From IMG/VR virus record IMGVR_UViG_3300031884_000120, positions 1 through 25,780 of that record: a DNA stretch of 25,780 nucleotides. One strand, written 5' to 3'. The translations under genes were made by a program, and so were the position numbers. The notes under the pieces were generated by a model. That model was not told the origin of the DNA. It worked only from the letters and a program-made list of their open reading frames with translations, and did not search any database. Each line of letters opens with the position of its first letter. Position 1 is the first letter of the stretch. Below, piece by piece: positions 6,891 to 19,300 of this stretch. Origin of the DNA: a virus.

Positions 6891-9800
6891 ATGGCAACCA
6901 CGACCAGACAAACCAGTTTATTAGTTACAGAAGATTGGACTAAATTATATCAAACCTTCCGTAGCGCAGACTTCCAAAGCTATGACTTTGAAACACTTCG
7001 TGCTTCAATGATCAGCTATTTGCGTTTATACTATCCCGAAGATTTCAATGACTTTATCGAATCGAGCGAATTTATCGCATTGATCGACATGATCTCCTTC
7101 CTTGGTCAGTCATTGGCATTCCGTGGTGATTTAAATGCACGTGAAAACTTCATCGATACAGCAGAGCGTCGTGACAGTATACTTAAACTAGCACGTCTAG
7201 TCAGCTATACACCTAAACGTAATATCACATCACAGGGTTATTTAAAATTTGATTCAGTCAGCACTACTGAAAATGTATTTGACAGCAATGGTATCAACCT
7301 TAGCGGTCTGGTAATCAATTGGGCAGATGCAGGCAATGACAATTGGCAAGAACAATTTACCGCAGTATTGAATTCATCATTGTTGACTAATACGGTTATC
7401 GGAAAACCCAGTGCTACAGAACTCATCAATGGCATTACCTATAATGAATATCAGATCAATTTAATCCCTAGCACAGTGGCGACTTATTCTTTCAGCGTAA
7501 ACATCGAAGGTACTAAAACCAATTTTGAAATGGTCAGCCCCACATTTGCTGGCCAGAATTATGTATACGAAACCGCACCAAGACCAAATTTACCATTTAA
7601 CATTCTATATGAAAATGATGGACTAGGTAATAGTAGTGCCAACACTGGTTATTTCTTGTATTTTAAACAAGGTGCTCTTAACAGTGTTGATGTAAATTTC
7701 TTAGAAAGTATACCTAATAGGGTTTACAGTATCAACGTTGACAATATCAACAACACAGACATTTGGGTATATAGTCTAGATAAAAATAATTTACCAGATG
7801 TGTTATGGACACAGGTTCCAGCTGTGGGCGCGACCAATATTATCTACAATACTGAAACAGTTAAAACCATTTATCAAGTAACCAGCCGTGCTAACGACCA
7901 GATCGATATAGTGTTTGGTGATGGATCATTTGCACAAATTCCACAAGGCAATTTCAGGATTTATTATAGAGTCAGTAATGGTTTGAGCTATAAGATTACA
8001 CCTAGTGAAATGCAAGGCATCGTAATGCCTATCAACTATACTAGCCGCAGCGGACGTATTGAGACATTAACCATACGTGCTAGCCTACGCTATACAGTAG
8101 CTAATGCTGTAGCACGCGAAACCATTGATGACATACGTCAAAAAGCACCGCAACAATACTATACACAAAATCGTATGGTAACAGGCGAAGACTACAACAT
8201 CTTACCGTATACACTATTCAGCAACATCTTAAAAGTCAAAGCAGTTAATCGTACCAGTAGTGGGGTGTCACGTTATCTAGACGTTCTTGATGCTACGGGC
8301 AAATATTCAAGTACAAATATTTTCTGTAGTGACGGTATCATCTACAGAGATCCATTTGTAAAATCATTTACATTTGACTATGCGACCACCAATGATATCT
8401 ATCGCGTGATCTACGATCAAGTAGCACCAATAGCATCTGAACAAGAAACACTGCAATTTTTCTATTCACAGTATCCATTGATTTCATTGACCAACGTCTT
8501 TTGGAATTTTAGCACTGCTGTTGCTAATGGATCAACAGGTTACTTCTATGATGTCAATGGCAAAATACTACAAGTTGGACAAGTGGTGTCTAACGATATC
8601 AGATATATCACTCAAGGTGCTATCGTACGCTTCTCAGCAGGCACGGGCAATTACTTTGATGCCCAGAATCAAATTCAAGTAGGAACACCTAGCCATTCAG
8701 GTGACAAATATTATATCTATGCCAAAGTAGAATTGGTGATCGGTGATGGTACCAATGGCGGCCTGGGTGACTTGTCTAATGGATCAGGACCTATCACACT
8801 AAACAAGTCAGTACCGTTAGGTGCTATCGCAGATAAAGTATTTGCGGTATTTAATGTTGACTTTGGTGCTGATCTAATCGCGTCAATGGTCAGTTATATC
8901 CAAGCATATGAAAACTTTGGTCTACGCTATGACATTAATTCAACTACATGGAAATTGATTTTACCAGCCGACCTTAACACCGGTGATTTTAGTCTGAACT
9001 ATGCTGGTGATACCAGTAGCAAAGGTCTTGATTCAAGTTGGTTAATCGATTTTGAAACAGCAGGTAAAACCTATACCGTCAGCTATCGCGGATTGAATTA
9101 TGTGTTTGAAAGTACCCAACAGACTAATTTCTACTATGACAACACAGTTAAAGTATTTGATCCTAATACTGGATTGACTATACGAGACCAAATCAATGTG
9201 TTAAAAGTCAATAGCCAACCTGATTCAGCGAGTCCATTGGCATTAGACTATTCATGGTACGTTTATAAAAGCATCATTGAAGCTGATGGATATGAAAATC
9301 CCAATGCTATCTACGTAACATTCCCTGACACTAATAACTCAGGTGTACCTGATAATCCTGAATTGTTTGAATTAATCGTTGATCCTACAGTCAACACCAG
9401 CAGCAAGTATGTATATTTCCAAGGTACATACGGCTATGATAACTTTGTAGTACAAACACCAGTGGATAATACCACTGTGGTATCTAGCTATAATTCATTC
9501 ACTGAAGCCCAGGTAGCAGCTACATTGTATCAAGACGGTCAATTATTTTACATTCCACCAGCTGATGCTTTCTATCAACTGTCAGTGAGTGGCAGCACAT
9601 ATACACTAAATCTGGTGACTGGTTATAGTGCTAAAATCGGTCGCCAAAGCCTATACTTCCAATATCGTCATAACAGTCCAAACTATAGACGTATTGACCC
9701 AAGCCCAAATAACATCATCGACTTGTATCTTTTAACACAGCAATACGCTACTGATTATGTAGCATGGTTACAAGACACATCAGGTAGCATAGCTGAACCT

Positions 9801-10283
9801 ACTGCACCTACAGGTGAAGAATTAGGTCTCGCTTACAGCAGCTTAGAAAATTATAAGACGATCAGTGACACTATCATTTACAATCCTGCTAAGTTCAAAC
9901 CAATCTTTGGTGACAAGGCTCCGTTGAGTCTACAGGCAACATTTAAAGTAGTAAAGAATACCAACGTGGTAGTCAGTGATAATGATATCAAGACACAGGT
10001 GATCGCTACTATCAACACATATTTTGATATCGCTAACTGGGACTTTGGTGAAACATTTTACTTCTCTGAATTAGCAGCATATTTACATCAACAGTTGGCT
10101 CCGAATATTTCAAGTATATTAATCGTACCTGCTAGCAACAGCAGTGTGTTTGGTAGCTTAATGCAGATCAATGCTGAATTCAATGAGATTATACAAAGTG
10201 CTGCGACTGTGAAAAATGTTGAAATTATAACTGCTATCACAGCCGCTCAGATCAATCAAACCGGCACTGTAGTGATTGCTTAA
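6891..10283 (+). CDS. 6: Baseplate wedge subunit gp6-like, enlarged
   Basis: Wedge backbone protein of the gp6/gpJ type, forming the inner baseplate ring in T4. The N-terminal 120 residues carry the gp6 pattern: Y-D-F-E-T-L-R-A-S-M (31-40), L-R-L-Y-Y-P-E-D-F-N-D-F (45-56), A-L-I-D-M-I-S-F-L-G (63-72) and the segment around A-R-E-N-F-I-D-T-A. A gpJ-like segment near 405-450 includes R-Q-K-A-P and M-V-T-G-E-D-Y-N-I-L-P-Y (429-440). The C-terminus (about 1015-1130), with D-N-D-I-K-T-Q-V-I and F-Y-F-S-E-L-A-A-Y, matches the dimerisation-type end of such proteins. T4 gp6 has 660 residues; the extra 470 lie mostly in the beta-rich middle (about 480-1000). The start is fixed by AGGA (6880-6883), 7 bases upstream. 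It follows gp25, its usual neighbour. Confidence 0.85.
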   Translation: MATTTRQTSLLVTEDWTKLYQTFRSADFQSYDFETLRASMISYLRLYYPEDFNDFIESSEFIALIDMISFLGQSLAFRGDLNARENFIDTAERRDSILKLARLVSYTPKRNITSQGYLKFDSVSTTENVFDSNGINLSGLVINWADAGNDNWQEQFTAVLNSSLLTNTVIGKPSATELINGITYNEYQINLIPSTVATYSFSVNIEGTKTNFEMVSPTFAGQNYVYETAPRPNLPFNILYENDGLGNSSANTGYFLYFKQGALNSVDVNFLESIPNRVYSINVDNINNTDIWVYSLDKNNLPDVLWTQVPAVGATNIIYNTETVKTIYQVTSRANDQIDIVFGDGSFAQIPQGNFRIYYRVSNGLSYKITPSEMQGIVMPINYTSRSGRIETLTIRASLRYTVANAVARETIDDIRQKAPQQYYTQNRMVTGEDYNILPYTLFSNILKVKAVNRTSSGVSRYLDVLDATGKYSSTNIFCSDGIIYRDPFVKSFTFDYATTNDIYRVIYDQVAPIASEQETLQFFYSQYPLISLTNVFWNFSTAVANGSTGYFYDVNGKILQVGQVVSNDIRYITQGAIVRFSAGTGNYFDAQNQIQVGTPSHSGDKYYIYAKVELVIGDGTNGGLGDLSNGSGPITLNKSVPLGAIADKVFAVFNVDFGADLIASMVSYIQAYENFGLRYDINSTTWKLILPADLNTGDFSLNYAGDTSSKGLDSSWLIDFETAGKTYTVSYRGLNYVFESTQQTNFYYDNTVKVFDPNTGLTIRDQINVLKVNSQPDSASPLALDYSWYVYKSIIEADGYENPNAIYVTFPDTNNSGVPDNPELFELIVDPTVNTSSKYVYFQGTYGYDNFVVQTPVDNTTVVSSYNSFTEAQVAATLYQDGQLFYIPPADAFYQLSVSGSTYTLNLVTGYSAKIGRQSLYFQYRHNSPNYRRIDPSPNNIIDLYLLTQQYATDYVAWLQDTSGSIAEPTAPTGEELGLAYSSLENYKTISDTIIYNPAKFKPIFGDKAPLSLQATFKVVKNTNVVVSDNDIKTQVIATINTYFDIANWDFGETFYFSELAAYLHQQLAPNISSILIVPASNSSVFGSLMQINAEFNEIIQSAATVKNVEIITAITAAQINQTGTVVIA

Positions 10284-10313
10284 ATATAATAATGACCGCT
10301 GAATAGGACTATA

Positions 10314-13300
10314 ATGGCTGTAACAAGAAAAACCCTTAATCTATTACCAACCGTATTCCAAACTGATACGAATCAAAAATTCTTATCAGCTACTATGGAT
10401 CAATTGGTCAGTGAACCCAATCTTACTACCTTATATGGATATGTAGGCCGTAAATTTGCACCTACCTATCAAGATGGTGACAGTTATGTTATCGAAGATT
10501 CTGCGGCTAGACAAAATTATCAACTTGAACCTAGTATCGTTGTTAAAAATGATCAACAGAATGTTACTTTCTTTAGTAGCTATGTAGATTTCTTAAATAA
10601 GATCAATTACTATGGTGGATTTACTAACAATCAAAGTAGATTATTTGATAATGAATATTACAGCTTTGATCCATTGATCAGCTATGATAAGTTTGTTAAT
10701 TTCAGTCAATACTATTGGTTACCAAATGGCCCAGCACCGGTTTCAATCAGCACATCAGGCACACCTTTAACAGCGACATTTAACGTCTATAGAAATGCCA
10801 GCAATGGTGATTATGTCTACACGTCAAATGGCCAACCAGTTCATGCCTTGACATTAGCCAGAGGTGGCGTATATAAATTTGTAGTTGATCAACCAGGATA
10901 CCCTTTCTGGATACAAACAGAATTAGGTACCAATGGAACATTAGCTGCGACTCCTACGATCAGTTCACGAACAGTATTAGGAGTTGACAATAACGGTACA
11001 GATTCTGGCACTGTTACATTTTTAGTACCGCAGTCAACAGCACAAGATAGATTTACAGCAATGACCACTGTGGCATCGATTGACTATGCCACTCCAATAC
11101 CTTATTATCTATTCCAAAATAAAACACAAAGTCAATTTGAAGCTGAATATCCGCAGTATGTGGGCATCGTTGGTGATATTAATAGTAAACAACTGGTATT
11201 CTTAGATCAAGACCTTTCTGATTCCACATGGACTACTCCAGTAGTACATGACAACAATGGTAATGTTGTTCCCGGATACAATGCAGGTACGATAGTACCA
11301 AATTCAGAACGTTATGGCATATGGCAAGTGTTGACTGTTGATGCTGGAATCACCAAACCTGATGGTTCACCTGACCTGTTGATCACTTTATTCTATGTCC
11401 GAGATGTGGTAGTCAATCAAAAGGTCTACATCAAATATGGTGTAGCTAATGCTAATAAAGAATTTTATAAGGACTATGATGGGTTCTTCCATCAGACCCC
11501 ATTACTCAGCAGCCTATTAGACACATTGTATGTCCAAGACCAATATAATGCTAATTTAAATAATGCTATTAAAATAGTAGAATATTCAGGATGGGTCATT
11601 GATGTTGAAAATGATATCCTAGGACAACAAAATTATACTAGCCCAAATGGGGTTGACTTTACTACAGGATTAAAAATTGAATTTGGTACAGATGTCACTC
11701 CTGCCAGCTATCAAAATAATCAATATTATGTTGAAGAAGTTGGTAGTCTTGGCACAGGTATCAGATTAATTCCAGTTAGCGAATTAGTCACTCCTGAAGC
11801 ATATAACACAGAAAATGCCACTTTATATCCAACTAACAAAATAGTTCTAGACACAGCTACCAATGATGTTATACCTGCTGGTACTACTATCACTATTGGC
11901 AGTACAGCAATAGTCACTGATACTTCTATATCAAAAGGATCATTGTACATAACAACATTAACCAGCATCGCTGATATAACTTATGGTATGTTAGTATCAG
12001 GAACAGGTATCGCCAGCGGAACATTAGTAAATGATGCTTATCTAGCAACAGTATTTCCAGATTATATCACTATCAATCGCAGCAGTTTAGATCGTAACGC
12101 ATGGTCACGTAACAATCGTTGGTTCCACGGTCAGGTTATAACAGACACAGCCAAGTACCGAGGTGAAGTAGTATCATTTGATCAGAATCTACGTGCTAAA
12201 CGTCCTATCATACAGTTTGACGCTGACATACAGTTATTCAATGCTGGACGCATAGGTAAAGTGCCTGTAGATATATTAGATACCACGACAGTAGATGCAT
12301 TTACACAGTTAGACGGACAGATATTAAACTTTGCATTTGGCGTTCCATTGTTTAATGGCATGCGAGTGATATTTGCTGCAGATAAAGATCCGTTGGTAAT
12401 CAATAAAATCTATGTGATAAATCTAGTCCAATATACCGTCGACAATGCGGGAGCTCCTTCAGGACCAAAATATATCAAACTAGATGTTGCCAGTGATGGT
12501 GTGGGACAACCCTATGACACTGTGGTAGTGACCAAAGGTCAGTATGCAGGTAGCCAATGGTGGTATGATGGTGTTCAATGGAACGCCAGCCAACAAAAAA
12601 CAGCACTACAACAAGAACCTTTATTTGATGTTTATAACAGCTCAATTGACTTAGTTAATGGACTTATCGTCAATGGTGCTAGCCTAAGCACACTAGATAG
12701 AAGTACATTTGCAGGTACTAAACTATTTGGCTATTTAAAAAATGCATCAGCGACACCAGACCCAGTCCTAGGATTTGGACTTACCTATAGAAGCCTAGGC
12801 ACACAAGGCGATATAGAATTCCAAAATTATTTTAATTCTGATACATTTACCTATGCAGTTGATAATGTTGTGGGTACTTACGATATTTCGATCGGGTTCC
12901 TACAAAAAATCGTTGACAGATATACATTAGCACCAAAAAATACTTGGCAAAGAGTCGCTGAATTTAGTAAACAATATCAATTGATTGGATATATCTATGA
13001 TGGCACCAGCAGTGTATTCCCTATAGATGTCACACCCAATGATGCGGCTACCATACCTTATATCAAAGTATTTAAAAACTTCAACTACCTAACTGATAGT
13101 CAATGGATATTGGTGTCAGGGCAAGTCAGACTCACTGACAGTCAGGTATTCATCGGTGATGGCACCACAACCCAATTTATATTAACCAATGTAAATTCTA
13201 CAACTAATGGTGTTATCGTTTTAATTAACAATATTCCAAGACAGTCAGCAGGATTATATTCTGTTGTTGGTACTACTATTACATTTGTTACAGCACCGGT

Positions 13301-16300
13301 AGTCGGCACAGTCATTGATATCAGAGTAATCACGACGCTAACTCTTGGTGATAAGATTGACATCTTAGTGTATAGTTCAGAACAAAGCAAGCTGGGCTAT
13401 TACGAAATTCCATTGAATTTAGATTTAAATGCGCAGAATGCAGATATCAATACACTAACGCTAGGCCAGATTCGTAACCATTTAGTAGCACTAGGACAAA
13501 ACACCACACAATTAATTGGCAACATCCTAAGCAGTAATAATTTAAGAGACATAGATATCAAACAACAAGGTGGTATCATCCTCCAACATGCGGCTCCAGT
13601 GCCATACGGTGAATTATTCTTGACCGATGATCAAGCTAACCTCATCGATTCTTTACGTCTGGCTACTAAAGAATATACTAAATTTAAAAATAAATTCTTA
13701 GAATTAAGTGTATCGTTAAATGGCATCAATCCTACAGATCCAATTAAGAGCGTTGACTTAATTTTAGCCAATATCAACGCATTAAAGAATACCACATTCC
13801 CATGGTACTATAGTGATATGGTTCCATACGGTACACAAAAAACCACTTTAAGTTATACAGTGTTTGATATCAATCAGACTGATTATGAAATCAATGCCGT
13901 ATTCAACAGCAATCAATTGAGTAATCGTGCTGTATTGGTTTATGTCAATGGTAATCAATTGGTCAAAGATCTTAACTTTACATTCTTAACAGATAGGCCA
14001 GCAGTAAGATTTATTGATACATTAAACTTAGGTGACAGCATATCTATCGTGGACTATGCTAATACTGATGGTAATTACATACCTGAAACACCAAGTAAAC
14101 TAGGCCTATGGCCAAAATCAATCCCCGAATTATTCTATGATAATAGTTATAGAACTCCTATCACTGTAGTGCGAGGTCATGATGGTAGTATCACTCCAGG
14201 ATTTGGTGACTATAGAGATAGTTTCTTATTAGAATTAGAATTAAGAATTTACAACAATATCAAACTTCCTGATACAGGAACCTATGGTGATATACTTTCA
14301 GTGATACCTGGTGCGTTTAGGCCTACTGATTATAGCCTAGCTGAAATTGATCAGTTAGTCGCACCAAGTTTCCTAAGTTGGATTGGTAATAACAGTCTAG
14401 ACTTTACGATCAATAATACATTTGATTCTAATGATCCATTTACTTGGAATTATTCAAGCTTCACTGACAAGATAACAGGTAACAGACTACAAGGCAGTTG
14501 GCGTGCTTGCTATCAATATTTCTATGATACATTTACCCCACACTTAACACCTTGGGAAATGTTAGGTTTTACTACTATGCCTGTTTGGTGGCAAGAAGAA
14601 TATGGTCCTGGACCATATACCAGCGGTAATAAATTATTGTGGCAAGATCTAGAAGCAGGCCTTATCCGTAACGGTACTCGCGCAGGAATTGATCCGCATT
14701 ATGCTCGCCCAGGACTGTCACAGATCATTCCAGCAGATGCCAACGGAAATTTATTGAGTCCAGCGGCAGTGTTGACGGTTGTGCCTAATCCTTATAGAGC
14801 TGCTGATGCTTGGGCTATTGGACAATATGGTCCTGTAGAATTTGCCTGGAGATCTAGCAGTGAATTCCCTTATGCTGTTCAGAGAGCCATCGCATTAGCT
14901 AAACCAGCTAGGTATTTTGGTCAGCAGATTGACACATACAATTATACCAATCTCAATGCTTTGTATGATTTAGCTATTGATGCTGGTCAATATCTCATCA
15001 GAGGTAATAATCATCACATTAGACAAACAGATATCAACTATAACGGTCAAACCGTCGATGGAATGATCTACCGTGGCGCAGGTTATCTAAATTACATCGC
15101 TGACTATTTGACCAGCTTAGGTGTCAATCCATCTAATAAGATCACTACATTATTACAAAATTATCAAGTTAACCTTGCTTATAAAGCTGCAGGGTTTACT
15201 GATCAAAATTATTTAAATGTTCTGGCTGAACAAAATTCACCTTCAAGCACCAATGATACCATTGTGATTCCTAATGAAAACTACAAGGTCTATCTAAATA
15301 AATCTACACCAACACAAACATTAAACTATAGTGCGGTGATAGTTGAAAAACAAGCCAATGGATATTCAGTGCGTGGATATGATATCAATAATCCTTACTT
15401 TACTATCATTCCTAGCATAGTCGATGGTAATGCTACCCAATTGTCTGTATTGAACAGCACAGCCACAGTGTTTAACAACTATCAAAAAGTTAAACTCACT
15501 GTTCCTTATGGATACGAATTTTCAAATCCTCAACAGATAGTAGATTTCTTGATCAGCTATGAAAGATATCTATTAAGTCAAGGATTTACGTTTAATGATA
15601 CAGACCCTAATCTAGGTGAACAAAGAGATTGGAAATTATCAGCTAAAGAATTCTTATATTGGGAACAACAAGGTTGGCAAACAGGAACTATCCTAGTATT
15701 AAGTCCAGTAGCTAATGTATTGAATGCTGTTAGCGTTGGTGCTATCACTGATGGAATATCAGACAGTCAATATGGCAGTCGTGTAATTGATCAAAACTTT
15801 AAATTGATCAAGAACGTTGACTATGATGTATTACGATCAGCTAATACATTTAAAGTTACGATAACAAATTCTGCGTCAATGATCGGCTTTGTAGAAGTAG
15901 ATCTAGTGCAATACGAACATGTATTGATATTTGACAATACCACAGTGTTCAATGATGTGATCTATCAACCAGATTCTGGTAATAGACAATTCCGTTTAAA
16001 ACTAATTGGTCAGAAAACTGCTGATTGGGATGGTAGCTTGTATGCTCCAGGATTCATCTACTGGGCAGGTCAGATCGATGAATGGAGTGCCGGTAACGAT
16101 TATCTACAAGGTGACCTAGTACAGTACAAGAATCAATATTATACTGCACTACAAGATGTGATCGCCAGCACTACATTCCAATTCCAATATTGGCAACAGT
16201 TAAACAAGAGCCAAATCCAAACTGGCCTATTACCTAACTTTAGTATGTTGGCCGCTGAAGGTAAAGCCTACTATAATGATTATCCAAGTATTGATAGTAA

Positions 16301-19300
16301 AAAACAAGTAGAGTTCAGTCACGGATTGATCGGATATCGCCCAAGACAGTATCTAAGTGATCTCGGGCTTAGCGACACCACACAGATAGAATTTTACAAA
16401 GGTTATATAGCACAAAAAGGTTCATTAAATGCTGTAACACAAATGACCAGTGCTACATTTAATAATCTCAGCAGTAACATCTCTCTATATGAAGAATGGG
16501 CCATGCGTGTTGGTGAGTATGGTGCTATCAGCAGCAATCCTTATGTAGAAGTTCCACTAAGTGAAAGCGCATTTGGTGCTAATCCTAGTATGGCAGAGTT
16601 TGTTGACATAGCTAATAGCAATCTAGCTGATGGTATCACGATTTTTAATCAACAACAACTTTATAAATCAGAAGGTATTTACACGGGTAATATCGCGCTG
16701 AATAGAACCATACACAGTAACTATGACAATGACATACCTACTGCTGGTTATGTTAATCTTAATGACATTGACGCCACACTGTTTGATATCAGCAACTACA
16801 GTTCATTGAACAGTCAGATCGATATTATCGGTAGCGGGTATAGGATTTGGGTAGCCAAAGATCAAAAACAAAACTGGAATGTATTCCGTGTTTCAGAAAC
16901 TAATAATTTTATTTCGAATGTCACAGTCGCATCAACAGGATATGTGACATTCAAATCAACACTACCACATGGGTTAGCAGTTGGTGATGTATTCCTCGTC
17001 AAAGGCCTATCAACAACATTTGATGGATTCCATCAAGTACATGCGGTAATAGATAATAATCATGTAACTGTGCCATTTACAGGTGACACAACAGCATTAC
17101 CATTGGCAGGCAAAGGCCCATTATTTGTTCTATATACCCTACGTTTCAAATATATGGAAGATGCACGTATATTTGGATTGAGCCAACCCATCGGTGGTTG
17201 GAAAGTAGGTGAAAAGATCTGGGTTGATGTCACGGCTGCGACGACGCTCAGTGAAGGTGTACCTTATGTTACTCCAAACAACGTCTGGAATGTATACGAA
17301 AAAGCCCATCCTTGGAACTCAACTCAACAATTACTCAAAGGATCAGGCGAATATACCACAGGTGACGGATTTGGAACCAGTGTGTCCATGAGTGCTGATA
17401 ACAGTGCTGTTGCTGTCGGATCACCATATGCTGCAACAACAGGTACAGTACAAATATTCTTAAAGAATTATCAGAATGAATTCAACGAAGGGTTCACCAT
17501 TTTACCTCTAACTACCAATACTGTATCATTTGGGTCAGCAGTAAGTCTAGCTGCAGACAGCAATAACAATAGTATATTAGCAGTCGGTGCACCACAAAGT
17601 TATGGCAATGTAGGTTATGTCATGCTTTACAGCAAAGCACCAGGATTTAATTCTTATACTGCTACGCAGGTTATCGTGGGTAATACAGTATCAGCAACAT
17701 CTGAAACATTTGGTTCTACGCTGGTATTGAACACTGATGCACATTGGTTATACGTTGGAGCTCCTGCTAATGATCGTGCTTATACCTATGGTCTAAACAG
17801 TCGTGTTCCATATAAACAACAGATCACATCTGTCAATAACACAAACTATATTCGACTTACAGGCAATGTTACAGTAAATGTAGGTGATATATTGACTGAA
17901 CCAGTATCAGGTGCGTCAGTTAAAGTATTAGCCGCAGGTACCAACATCAGTAATGTTAAAGTTAGCAGTCTAACTAATATTATTACCAATGGTATTCTAG
18001 CTAACATCGTATTAAGCGGCAATATCACTGCTAACATCGGTGATTCAATCACACAAACATCAAGCAATAGTTCTGCTATCGTCTACGGTGCAGTACAAAA
18101 CAGTAATCGAGTCTATGGACTTTACAGCACAGGACCTTTTGATACTACAGGTAATATCGCAATCAATGGTAATGTACAGGTCGTACATCCAACTTATGTT
18201 GGTTCAGGTAATATTTTCTTAAATGGCAATGATACTAAATTATATGCTAATGTGACCTACACCAGTGCTACTACAAATTCTATCGCATTGAACTTTGTGC
18301 CTTACGTGGCTAATGATGCTAGTTCATTGTTTATTACCAGTGGAGCAAAAACATTCTTACCAGGCCTTGACTATACATTGTCTGGAAATACTGTTAATTT
18401 TATTTCAGGTAATTTATCACCAAGCACTATCACTATAACACAACAACCTTATTATGCGAAAGTAGGTGATCCTTTACATGGTAATGTTGGTAGTAAATTT
18501 GGTACTACATTGTCAACCAGTGCTGATGGTGCACAATTAGCTGTTGGTGCTCCAGCTGACACAGTAGTTGGATTAAAATCTGCAGGTAGTATATTTGTCT
18601 ATGACAGAGTTATTGAAGCATTTAAGAGTACAGGAAATACTGATTACATAACTAAGAATCCAATTGGGTCAGTGTATAGGGTGACTATTGATGGAGTTGA
18701 AGTACCAACTACAGATTACGTTTTAATAGGTACTAATACCATACGTTTTGCTCCACCACCGCCAGTAGGTCATGTAATTTATATTGAAGTAAACTTAATC
18801 AATCTGCTAGAACAATTAATTGGTGTAGACAGTTTAGAAAATACCTTGACAGCATTACAGGCCAACGCGGCATTCGGTACCAGCGTAACAGTTTGTAGCA
18901 TTAACTGTGCGATCTATACAGGCGCACCATATTATAATAATGGGACTGAATATAGTTCAGGTGCTGTATGGAAATTCCACAACAGAGGTCGACTATATGG
19001 TACCAATACAGGTTATAAAGTCAATCCGGTGTTTACTCCTGGTGACAGTATCCGACTAAACAATTTTGAAATCGTAGTATCAGGTCGAATGATGCCGACT
19101 ACAGTTAATGGTGCGGCAGCAAATATACTTGCACTCAGCAGTAATGTATCAGCGACTGTAGGTCAATACATCACGCAAGCCAGCTCAGGTGCAAATGTGC
19201 GTGTGTTGGCAAACGTAACCAACGGTCAATTTATTACAGTAAGTAATTATTTAAATGCCAATACATGGAACTATGGTCAAAGTATCGCAGGTGCTAATTT

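Noticed and set aside
11726-13390. Several minus-strand open frames of 70-85 codons within the giant gene
   Set aside because: They are short, contained entirely in a strongly coding plus-strand frame, and lack ribosome-binding sites.
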